64,000 nucleotides of DNA from Clostridium sp. C8-1-8 (lineage in GTDB: Bacteria > Bacillota > Clostridia > Clostridiales > Clostridiaceae): positions 143,442 to 207,441 of the forward strand of contig NZ_JAABNO010000009.1 in the NCBI RefSeq assembly GCF_009928445.1. Direction: 5' to 3'. The position numbers and the translations under genes were made by a program. How positions within the stretch are numbered: the first letter of the stretch is position 1; every line of letters begins with the position of its first letter. Below are positions 39,263-47,800 of this stretch, one piece after another. The notes beneath the pieces were generated by a model that made no database searches, had not been told where the DNA came from, and saw only the letters and a list, made by a program, of their open reading frames with translations.

Positions 39263-41320
39263 ATGAATTATAGATCGAAGTCCTTTAGAAAAGCACTAGG
39301 TATTTGCTTTAGCTTAATAATGGTCATCGGATTAGTGTCTTTTTTCGGAATTAAAGCTAAAGCAGTTCAAGCTTTGATAAATACAATGACAAGTAGTAAA
39401 TTTGCAGTAACTATAGGAAATGTGCAAGGATCTGTTGGAGATGTAGTAGAAGTGCCTGTAAGTATAGGTAAGCCAGGAAGTGGAATAGCGTCTTATGGTA
39501 TGCAGATTAACTATGACCCAGCTACTTTTGAAGTGATGGATATTACTAATAAGTATGGTGAGAGCTCAAGCTTTTGGTCAAACTTTGATAACACTTCAGG
39601 ATACTTAAAAGCAGCATGGGTGGATACTACTGCTGGAGATAAGACTATAAACAGCGCAGCAGAACTTTATTCAGTAAAAATAAAAATTAAGTCTAATAAC
39701 CTTGGAGATAAAGCTCTTACTATAGATGAGAGTTCTCCAAACAACTTACTTTTCACTGATGCCTTAGGGAAGGGACTAGGTACTGAGGTAGCAGAAGGTA
39801 AGGTGACTGTAATAAAGAGTGATACTCAGTTAGTAGAGGAAGCAAAAAATGCACTACAGATAGGATATGCTTATGGCGATAGCGCTAGCAAAGTAAGTAA
39901 GGATATAACACTTCCAACTGCAGGAGCTAATGGTGTTACAGTAAGCTGGTCATCTAATAAAGCTGATGTAATAAATGTAGCAGGTAAGGTTGTAAGACCT
40001 ACTTATGCTAATGGAGATGCTTCATTAACTCTTACCGCTACACTAATAAAAAATAATATTAAGGAGACTGTAGATTTTAACCTTAATGTTATAAAAAATA
40101 ATCCATCTACAAATGCTAATCTAAAGGGATTAACTATTAATAAAGGTACTTTAAGCCCAATATTTAATTCAGCTACTTTAAAGTTTAACGTTGATGTAGA
40201 TAACAGTGTTTCAAGTATTGTTGTAAATCCTGTACTTGACGATAATCTTGCTAGTGTAACTATCAATGGTAAGGCTTCACAGGATGATGTAGCATTAAAA
40301 ACTGGAGCAAATACTATTAACATAGTAGTAACTGCTCAGGATAATACTACTAAAAAACAATATGTTTTAGTAGTAAACAAATCAGATATTAAGAAAGAAG
40401 TAATTAATGCTGATGTTGAAACTGGAAATATAGGTGGTGGTTCATCTGTTACTAAGACAACCATTACTAGAACAACAACTTCAGATGGAGTTGTTAAAGA
40501 CAATGTTAATATAACTGAAGGCAATGCAAAGGAAGCTGCTAAAAAGGCAGTAGAAAATGGATATACTAATGTACGTCTTTCAGTTCCAGATGCTGATGAT
40601 AAAGTTTCAGAAGTATATGTTGGTGCACCAAAAGAAGCTTTAACTGAAATATTAAAGAATAAGCTTGATCTTGAAGTGTATACAGAGAACGGTAGAATTA
40701 TTGTTCCAAACAGCTCATTGACTAACTTTAATGATGATCTTTATTTTAGAATAGTTCCAATAAAGCAAGCTTCTGAAATAAAATCTGTAAAAGATAGGTT
40801 ACAAGATGCTTCAGAAATCAAGAAATATGCAAATAGTAATACTGTAGAAGTTATAGGAAGACCAATGACTATAGAAACAAATATGGAAAACCGTACAGTG
40901 ACTTTAGTTCTTCCATTGCCAGATTCAATAACAAAAGACAGTAAAGATATACTAAATAATCTTGCGGTTTATGTAGAACACCATGATGGAACAAAAGAAT
41001 TAATAAAAGGAAAAGTTGTTTCTTATAAAAATGGTGATAAACTTGGACTTGAATTTACTATTAATAAATTCAGTTCCTTTACATTAGTTAGTGCTAAGGG
41101 GCTTGATCAAACACCTGCAAGTAATACAACCACAGGAACAGATACAAGTAACGGATCAAGCAATACAAATGCTGGATCAAATAATACCAATAGCAATACA
41201 TCCGATCTACCTAAGACTGGTGGAGTTTCTACTAGAGATTATACTATATTAGGTATATTCATAATATTAGCTGGCGGAGTTATGTTATACTCTAACAAAA
41301 TAAAGAGTATGAGAAAATAA
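39263..41320 (+). CDS. sortase-anchored cohesin-domain surface protein
   Basis: A 685-residue precursor. Signal peptide (about 1-36); cohesin module (about 42-180: GDVVEVPVSIGKPGSGIASY, MQINYDPATFEVMDI); bacterial Ig-like domain (about 190-275); cadherin-like beta-sandwich (about 285-370, NANLKGLTINKGTLSP); an unknown domain; an Asn/Ser/Thr linker; and the wall-sorting signal LPKTG (649-653), hydrophobic helix and Lys/Arg tail. Sortase should attach it to peptidoglycan, leaving the cohesin outside. It begins 35 bases after the dockerin giant with AGGAGG before the ATG, implying one operon and a direct cohesin-dockerin bond. Confidence 0.88.
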   Translation: MNYRSKSFRKALGICFSLIMVIGLVSFFGIKAKAVQALINTMTSSKFAVTIGNVQGSVGDVVEVPVSIGKPGSGIASYGMQINYDPATFEVMDITNKYGESSSFWSNFDNTSGYLKAAWVDTTAGDKTINSAAELYSVKIKIKSNNLGDKALTIDESSPNNLLFTDALGKGLGTEVAEGKVTVIKSDTQLVEEAKNALQIGYAYGDSASKVSKDITLPTAGANGVTVSWSSNKADVINVAGKVVRPTYANGDASLTLTATLIKNNIKETVDFNLNVIKNNPSTNANLKGLTINKGTLSPIFNSATLKFNVDVDNSVSSIVVNPVLDDNLASVTINGKASQDDVALKTGANTINIVVTAQDNTTKKQYVLVVNKSDIKKEVINADVETGNIGGGSSVTKTTITRTTTSDGVVKDNVNITEGNAKEAAKKAVENGYTNVRLSVPDADDKVSEVYVGAPKEALTEILKNKLDLEVYTENGRIIVPNSSLTNFNDDLYFRIVPIKQASEIKSVKDRLQDASEIKKYANSNTVEVIGRPMTIETNMENRTVTLVLPLPDSITKDSKDILNNLAVYVEHHDGTKELIKGKVVSYKNGDKLGLEFTINKFSSFTLVSAKGLDQTPASNTTTGTDTSNGSSNTNAGSNNTNSNTSDLPKTGGVSTRDYTILGIFIILAGGVMLYSNKIKSMRK

Positions 41321-41337
41321 TTAATTAAATAGAACTT

Positions 41338-41376
41338 AGGCATATATAAATTTAAAGTTATATATGCCTTTTTTTA
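41338..41376 (+). terminator. intrinsic terminator of the dockerin/cohesin operon
   Basis: AGGCATATATAA/TTATATATGCCT stem with an 8-nt loop and TTTTTTT. Confidence 0.93.
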
Positions 41377-41377
41377 C

Positions 41378-41462
41378 TTTCCAGATTTTCCTGATATATA
41401 TTCAGAAAGTCAGATACGGAAAAAAGTCTGTTGAAAAAGTTCACTTCGGAGAATTTTTTACT
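41378..41462 (+). repeat. family A intergenic element, copy 4
   Basis: TTTCCAGATTTTCCTGATAT, CAGAAAGTCAGATACGG, an A-run, GTTCACTTCGGAGAA and TTTTTTAC align with the A core, though the terminator stem is weak. It lies about 60 bases before the ferredoxin-like gene. Confidence 0.65.
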
Positions 41463-41520
41463 TTGACTTACATAAAAAGTAAATGTAAAATTAAAACATA
41501 TATAGAAAGGTTGTGAATAT

Positions 41521-42774
41521 ATGTCCCATATTTCAAATAAAAATGCTTACAAGATGCTAGAGGAAAGACTTAATAGATTCCCTCAAGGGGCGCCGCCTTC
41601 AAAGACATTATATAAAATATTGAGTATGCTTTTTACTGAAAAAGAGGCTGAGTTAGTAGCTATGCTTCCTATTAAGCCCTTTACAGTTAAGACTGCAAGC
41701 AGCATATGGAAGAAAGATGAAGTGGAGACAGAAAATATTTTACAAAAACTCGCATCCAAGGCTATTTTGATGGATATTGATCTTGATGGTAAAAAAGAAT
41801 ATTGTTTACCACCTCCTATGATAGGTTTTTTCGAATTTTCTCTTATGAGGACTAGGGATGATATAGATCAAAAAACTTTATCTGAGCTTTATTTTCAATA
41901 TTTGAATGTGGAAGAGGACTTTATTAAGGATTTGTTCCTAGGCACTGAAACTAGATTCGGAAAGGTATTTGTTCAAGAAGGAGTGCTATCTAGGCAGAAT
42001 GAACTTGAGATAATGGACTATGACAGAGCAAGTAACGTTATTAAGGAAGCAAAGCATATTGCAGTTAGTATGTGTTTTTGCAGGCATAAGATGCAGCATC
42101 TAGGAAAAAATTGTGATGCTCCTATGGAAACCTGCATAACTCTTGGGAACACAGCACATACATTAAGTAAGCATGGTTATGCAAGAAAAATAGATGCATC
42201 TGAAGGCTTAGATATATTAAACATGGCCTACGATTACAATCTGGTACAGTGTGGGGAAAATGTTAGAAACGGTTCGGTGTTCATGTGCAATTGTTGTGGT
42301 TGCTGCTGTGAAGGCATGCTAGCTGTGAAGAAATTTGGATATATGGCACCTATACAAACTACAGCTTTTCTTCCAAAGGTAGTAGAGGAAAGCTGTGTAG
42401 GCTGTGGAAAGTGCTCAAAGGCATGTCCTATTGAAGCTATGAAGCTTGATCCTTTAACTAAGAAAGCTGTAGTGGATGAAGGAATATGCCTTGGGTGTGG
42501 AGTATGTGTTAGAAATTGTCCAAAGAAAGCCATATATCTTAAGCATAGAGAAAAGGAAATAATAACGCCTGCTAGTACTACTCATAGGATTGTTCTTCAA
42601 GCTATTGAGAAGGGGCAGCTTCAGGAACTTATCTTTGACAATAAAGCACTATTTAGTCATAGAGCAATGGCTGCAGTTTTCTCAGCTATTTTGAAGTTGC
42701 CACCAATTAAAAGATCCATGGCAAGTAAGCAGATGAAGTCAGTTTATTTAGATAAGCTTTTAAGCGATAAGTAA
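41521..42774 (+). CDS. 4Fe-4S ferredoxin-type protein with additional Cys clusters
   Basis: A 417-residue soluble protein. The N-terminal ~115 residues look like a winged-helix-type region (KDEVETENILQKLASKA). Middle Cys clusters (CFCRHKMQHLGKNC; CNCCGCCCEGM) may bind another metal centre. Residues about 285-345 hold two classic ferredoxin motifs (CVGCGKCSKACP and CLGCGVCVRNCP). The C-terminus resembles no enzyme. Proteins of this layout are common in anaerobes and of unknown role; electron transfer or regulation is likely. GAAAGGTTGTG is the ribosome site. A DUF362-family ferredoxin remnant follows directly. Confidence 0.85.
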   Translation: MSHISNKNAYKMLEERLNRFPQGAPPSKTLYKILSMLFTEKEAELVAMLPIKPFTVKTASSIWKKDEVETENILQKLASKAILMDIDLDGKKEYCLPPPMIGFFEFSLMRTRDDIDQKTLSELYFQYLNVEEDFIKDLFLGTETRFGKVFVQEGVLSRQNELEIMDYDRASNVIKEAKHIAVSMCFCRHKMQHLGKNCDAPMETCITLGNTAHTLSKHGYARKIDASEGLDILNMAYDYNLVQCGENVRNGSVFMCNCCGCCCEGMLAVKKFGYMAPIQTTAFLPKVVEESCVGCGKCSKACPIEAMKLDPLTKKAVVDEGICLGCGVCVRNCPKKAIYLKHREKEIITPASTTHRIVLQAIEKGQLQELIFDNKALFSHRAMAAVFSAILKLPPIKRSMASKQMKSVYLDKLLSDK

Positions 42775-42776
42775 AA

Positions 42777-42965
42777 TACTACATATATATTGTCAATGAT
42801 GTTGGAGTTTTTGCATCCACTGATCCAGTGGCAATAGATAAAGCTTGCCTTGATGTTGTTGATAAGAATAATGGTAAAACAGTATTTAGAAGAGGTGGAT
42901 ATACCTTAGAATACTCAGAGAAGATAGGGCTAGGAAGTCAGCAGTATGAGCTTATTGAATTGTAG
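42777..42965 (+). pseudogene. C-terminal remnant of a DUF362-family protein
   Basis: An open frame without start codon reads YIVNDVGVFASTDPVAIDKA, then a Gly-rich end with EKIGLGSQQYELIEL and stop at 42965. This matches the C-terminus of DUF362 (iron-sulfur) proteins; the N-terminal ~300 residues are absent. Between YIVND and VGVFAS the usual Cys-containing stretch is also missing, so at least one internal deletion occurred. A MITE lies 35 bases after the stop. Confidence 0.75.
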
Positions 42966-43000
42966 CTTATAGCTTTATGTTAGGCTTCTATTTAAATATT

Positions 43001-43133
43001 GGCTCTGTTAAAGTACTGTGTTGAAATTCACTGGTCAGTTATCCGATGCTTAGATGAGCTTGCGCTAGTTGTTCGCTCATATAGCATCTCCTTCTTAACT
43101 GCTGAATTTCAACATTATTATTAAATATAGCCC
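43001..43133. mobile_element. family B MITE, copy 3 (133 bp, with target duplication)
   Basis: Left end GGCTCTGTTAAAGTACTGTG and reverse-complemented right end GGGCTATATTTAATAATAAT lead into matching TTGAAATTCA arms. Flanked by the 7-bp direct repeat AAATATT (42994-43000 and 43134-43140). Inner GATGCTTAGATGAGC/GCTCATATAGCATC pairing makes a long hairpin. Confidence 0.85.
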
Positions 43134-43166
43134 AAATATTAAATCCGTTTGAGATTAACCTAAATG

Positions 43167-43219
43167 AAACATACCATGATGAAATATATTTGTATTATTT
43201 CATCATGGTATGTTTTTAT
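43167..43219 (+). terminator. intrinsic terminator
   Basis: AAACATACCATGATGAAATA pairs perfectly with its complement ending TATGTTT and is followed by T-rich sequence. It probably once served the ferredoxin/DUF362 unit. Confidence 0.85.
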
Positions 43220-43220
43220 T

Positions 43221-43372
43221 ATATCTAGCTAAACCTGTTGATGATAAGTAGAGAACATATTTTTAATATATATTTTGTATTCTAGTTTTTTCTAATATGC
43301 ATTTAGAAATGCAGGCTGATAAAGTAGTAGCTATAGGAGGTTTGCTTTAGCGGCTTTTTTATTCTTTGCTTT
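43221..43372 (+). repeat. family A intergenic element, copy 5, overlapping the 3' end of the YibE/F gene
   Basis: Head box ATCTAGCTAAACCTGTTGAT, then TTTTTTCTAATATGCATTTAG, AAATGCAGGCTG and GGTTTGCTTTAGCGGC with TTTTTTATTC. Its last ~40 bases lie within the coding end of the opposite-strand yibE/F-type gene and encode its final residues, including the stop codon. Confidence 0.6.
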
Positions 43373-44539
43373 ATAGGAAGCTGCTTTCTTCTTATCAGTA
43401 GCAAATGCCGGAATTAGTGCAGAAGCAATAAAAGAAACTATCGGTACTATCAAGATCACAGCTAAACTGCCTGTTAAGCCTTGAATAATCTCTACATTGA
43501 CCATATCCATATTAATAAGCTGATTATAGCTTACATTGTAGAAGTAAATTATTATAAGCATATTTAAAGATGAGCCTGTAAAGGCTAAGATTAGTGTGTT
43601 TGCCATGGTTCCCATCATATCTCTGCCTATATTCATACCTGAATTAAACAGTTCTTTTTTACTTATTTTTGGATTAGAAATATATACTTCTTGAATAGAA
43701 GAAGCTATAGAAATACTTAAGTCCATTACTGCCCCTAAAGCTGCTATCAATATTCCAGACAGTAATAAACCTTCTACTTTCATATTAAATTTAGCTGATA
43801 TCATATTAAGGGTTTCTACATCTTGAGTATTAAATCCATTTAAGTGAGCTAGATTGCCTACTATAAGAGCTATAAATCCAGCTATTATTACTCCAGCTAG
43901 AGTTCCAAGCACTGCTGAAAGGGTCTTTGAACTATAACCGTTTAGCAAAAACAGTGTAATACAAGTAACTATGGTTATTATTAAAATTGCAGACATTACT
44001 GGTGAATATCCTCTGTAAAGCATAGGAATGAATAAGAATATTACACATACAAAGGTAAAGGCTAGTCCTACAACTGATTTGAAGCCCTTACTTCTACCTA
44101 TGATACAAAGTGCCGCTATAAATATAAGTATGAATAAGTATTGAATAGGAGCTCTATAGTAGTTGTAAACTAAAACTTGACTTTGAGTACCAGCAGTGTC
44201 TATTTCAACTATTATAGTCATTCCTTTTTTTACATATACACTGTGAGTATCACTTAGATAGTTGCTTATATCTTTTATTTCACCTTTATGTTCCCCAGAC
44301 AATATTTTAATTGTTATATCTTGACTTCCTAACTTGATGGTGCTGCTGTTTTGAAAGTTCGTTAAAGCTTCTTTTTTTATTGTTAAAACCTCAGCTTTTT
44401 CATATTTAACATAAGAAGTTTTTCCTTGGGTATTGAAGCCTACAGGATGATTAATGTTAAATTTGTATAAAAATATAGCAAACAGAGAGAAGATTACTAG
44501 CCATATAGCAATCCTTGATAACCTAAAGCTTTTTAACAT
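43331..44539 (-). CDS. YibE/F family membrane protein
   Basis: A 402-residue protein with an N-terminal helix, a ~120-residue extracytoplasmic part (GEHKGEIKDISNYLS) and about seven further membrane helices in the YibE/F region (about 150-385: VVGLAFTFVCVIFLFIPMLY, GAVMDLSISIASSIQEV, GRDMMGTMANTLILAFTGSS). Function is not established; transport has been proposed. GGAGGTAGTCC precedes the ATG. The last ~12 codons (KNKKAAKANLL) lie within a family A repeat, so the natural C-terminus was probably replaced when the repeat arrived. Confidence 0.88.
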   Translation of the reverse strand: MLKSFRLSRIAIWLVIFSLFAIFLYKFNINHPVGFNTQGKTSYVKYEKAEVLTIKKEALTNFQNSSTIKLGSQDITIKILSGEHKGEIKDISNYLSDTHSVYVKKGMTIIVEIDTAGTQSQVLVYNYYRAPIQYLFILIFIAALCIIGRSKGFKSVVGLAFTFVCVIFLFIPMLYRGYSPVMSAILIITIVTCITLFLLNGYSSKTLSAVLGTLAGVIIAGFIALIVGNLAHLNGFNTQDVETLNMISAKFNMKVEGLLLSGILIAALGAVMDLSISIASSIQEVYISNPKISKKELFNSGMNIGRDMMGTMANTLILAFTGSSLNMLIIIYFYNVSYNQLINMDMVNVEIIQGLTGSLAVILIVPIVSFIASALIPAFATDKKKAASYKAKNKKAAKANLL

Positions 44540-44848
44540 TGGACTACCTCCATTTATATTTTTTAATATTCTTTAGTAATTTAGAGCATTTTATAGAGTT
44601 CATAACTAAAACTACGATATGTAAACTCTTTACAATAAAGTGTATCTTTATAATTTACTTTAAACTTCAATATAATGGATTTTTGTAAAGTCTAGGTTAA
44701 GCATATATTAAGATTACAATAAATTATAAGATGTACAAAAATTAACAGTGGTTAATATAGCCTTAACTAAAGCTAAATGAGAAGTTAACACAACAGGATT
44801 ATACTTCCAAATGGTAGCAATTTATAATTATGAGGAGGTATTTATCTA
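44540..44848. other. divergent intergenic region, no motif recognised
   Basis: AT-rich promoter region between the YibE/F gene (-) and the phosphatase gene (+). No riboswitch, repeat copy or strong hairpin is evident. Confidence 0.4.
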
Positions 44849-47800
44849 GTGCGAAGAAAATTATTATCATCAATTCTAGCAACAGTTATGGTGGTTTCTT
44901 CTTTAATGAGCAATGGAACTACAGTATTAGCAGCAGATAATGCTGGTAATGGCAATACAACAAGTTCTGCTGGAAATAGTACTGAAAATATTACAAAGAT
45001 AGCACTTTCACCAGGAAAGGACCAAAGTGAATTAAACTTTACATGGTATTCAGTGAAAAACTCAGGTGATTCAGAGGTGCAAATAGTAAAGAAAGCTGAT
45101 TATGATGGACAAACTTTCCCTGTTGATAAAGCACAAACCTTCAAAGGAAATAAAAATGGCGGAAACGACAATTACAGTTCTAATAAAGTAGTAGCTACAG
45201 GTATTACAAAGGCTACAGACTATGTTTACCGTGTTGGAGACGGAAGCAATTGGAGCTCAGTTTATACCTATAGTACAGAAAACCCAAGTGCATATAATTT
45301 TTTACTTGCTGGAGATCCACAGATTGGTGCTAGTGGTAACATAGATAACGATAAAAATGGATGGGTAGCTACTATGAATAAAGCATCAGCTAGCTTTCCA
45401 AATTCAAGCTTTTTACTTTCAGTAGGTGACCAGGTTAATAATGGCGGAGAGTTAAACGGAGGCAGCAATGAGGGAGAGTATTCAGCATATTTTGCTCCTG
45501 ATCAGTTTAAAAATATTCCAATAGCAGCTATACCAGGAAATCATGAAACTTATGGTGTAGGGCATAATACTCATTTTAATGCACCTAATGAATCTACTTA
45601 TGGAAGCATTAGCAGTGCTCCTACCACTGGAGGAGACTATTATTTTACTTATGGCAATACTTTATTCATGATGCTTAACAGTAATGATCTTAACGCTGCA
45701 GACCATGAAGCTTTTATGAAGGATGCTATAGCTAAAAATCCTAATGCCACTTGGAAGGTTGTATCTTTACATCATTCTATATATAGTTCTGCAGATCATG
45801 CTACAGACGATGATATAATTGCAAGAAGAAATACTCTTCCACAAATATTTACTAGCTTAGGGGTAAATGTTGTTTTAGATGGTCATGATCACTGTTACAC
45901 AAGAACTTATCAGATGGTTGGCAATGAACCTAAGGCTCAAGCAAATGATAAGAAATTTACAGTAACAAATCCTTCAGGAACCTCTTATCAGGATGAAACT
46001 GTAGTTAATGCTACTGGAGTTGCTTATATAACAGCAAACTCTGCTTCAGGAAGTAAGTATTATGAGATGCAGCAAGCTAACGGTAAGAGTTACTATGAGG
46101 CTGTAAAAAATCAAAGTCATACTCCTACTTTTTCAAATGTAGAAGTAACTGATAACAGTCTTACTATAACAACCTACAGAACAGATAACCTAGAGAAAAT
46201 AGATAGATATACTTTGGCTAAAAATGATGTTAAGGATGACCCAGCTCCAAAGGTAACAGATATAACTTTTGCGCCTGGTAGCAATGCATCAGAAATGAAT
46301 TTTACTTGGTATACAGATATAAATTCAAGAGATACAGAAGTACAAATAGTTAAAAAATCAGATTACACTGGTAGCAGTTTCCCAACTGACAAAGCAAAAA
46401 CATTTGTAGGAAAGAAGTCACAAGGAAACAATAGTGGTATATCAAATAAAGTTACAGTTAATGGCCTTGAATTAAATACCGCTTATGTTTATCGTGTTGG
46501 TAACGGAGTAAGCTGGAGCAAAGAGTTCGACTTTAAGACACAGAACCCAAGTGCTTATAACTTCTTACTTGCAGGAGACCCACAGATAGGTGCTAGTGGA
46601 GATATAAATAAAGATACTAACGGATGGAAGGATACACTAAGTAAGGCAACAGCAGCTTTCAAAAATACAAGTTTCTTACTATCCTTAGGAGACCAAGTTA
46701 ATAATGGAAAAGAGCTTACTGACGGAAACAATGAAGCAGAGTATACAGGATATTTTGCTCCAGATCAACTGAAGAATCTACCAGTAGCAGCTTTTGCTGG
46801 TAACCATGAAATGATTAAAAATGGTCACAATACTCACTTTAATGTTCCAAACTTATCTACTTATGGAGCAGTAGCTTCTAACCCAGATACTGGAGCAGAT
46901 TACTATTTCACTTATGGAAGTACTTTGTTCATGGTTCTTAACAGTAATGATACTAACACTGCAGATCATGAAGCTTTCATGAAGGATGCAATAGCTAAAA
47001 ATCCTAATGCTACTTGGAAGGTAGTATCACTACATCACTCTATATATAGTTCAGCTAACCATGAAACAGATGCAGATATTATAGCAAGAAGAAATTCTAT
47101 GCCTCAAGTATATACTGCACTTGGTATAGATGTGGTTTTAGATGGACATGATCACTGTTATACAAGAACTTATCAGATGGTAAACAATGTACCTACACCT
47201 CAAGCAAAGGATGATAAAAAGACTGTAAATACTCAATCAGGAGCTGCTTATCAGGATGAAAAGGTTACAGATCCTACAGGAGTTCTTTATATCACAGCAA
47301 ACTCAGCTTCAGGAAGTAAGTATTACGAGTTTAAAGAGCCAAACAGCCAAAACTATTACGAAGCTGTAAAGCAACAATTCCATGTTCCAACTTTCTCAAA
47401 TGTAGAAGTTAGTGATAAAGACCTAACAATAACTACTTATAGAACTGATAATATGGAAGTAACAGATAGATATACAATAGAAAAATCCAATGTAAAAACT
47501 ACACAAGTGGTAAATGGAGATACAAACAAAGTATTAGATGTAATAAATAATGCAGCAGATGGATCAAATATAACAGTTGATGTAAGTGGTAATAAGAATG
47601 TTGATAAGCAATTGTTAGATGCTATAAAAGGAAAAAATATAACTTTAAACTTTGTTCAAAATAATCTTCAATGGTCATTTAACGGAAAAAATCTAACAGG
47701 AGCTACAAAGAACCTTGATATGGCAGTTAATATTTCTGGACTTAATAGCTCTGCTTCTGCTAATAGGGATGCAATAGCAGCTAAGGCAGGAAATGCAGGT

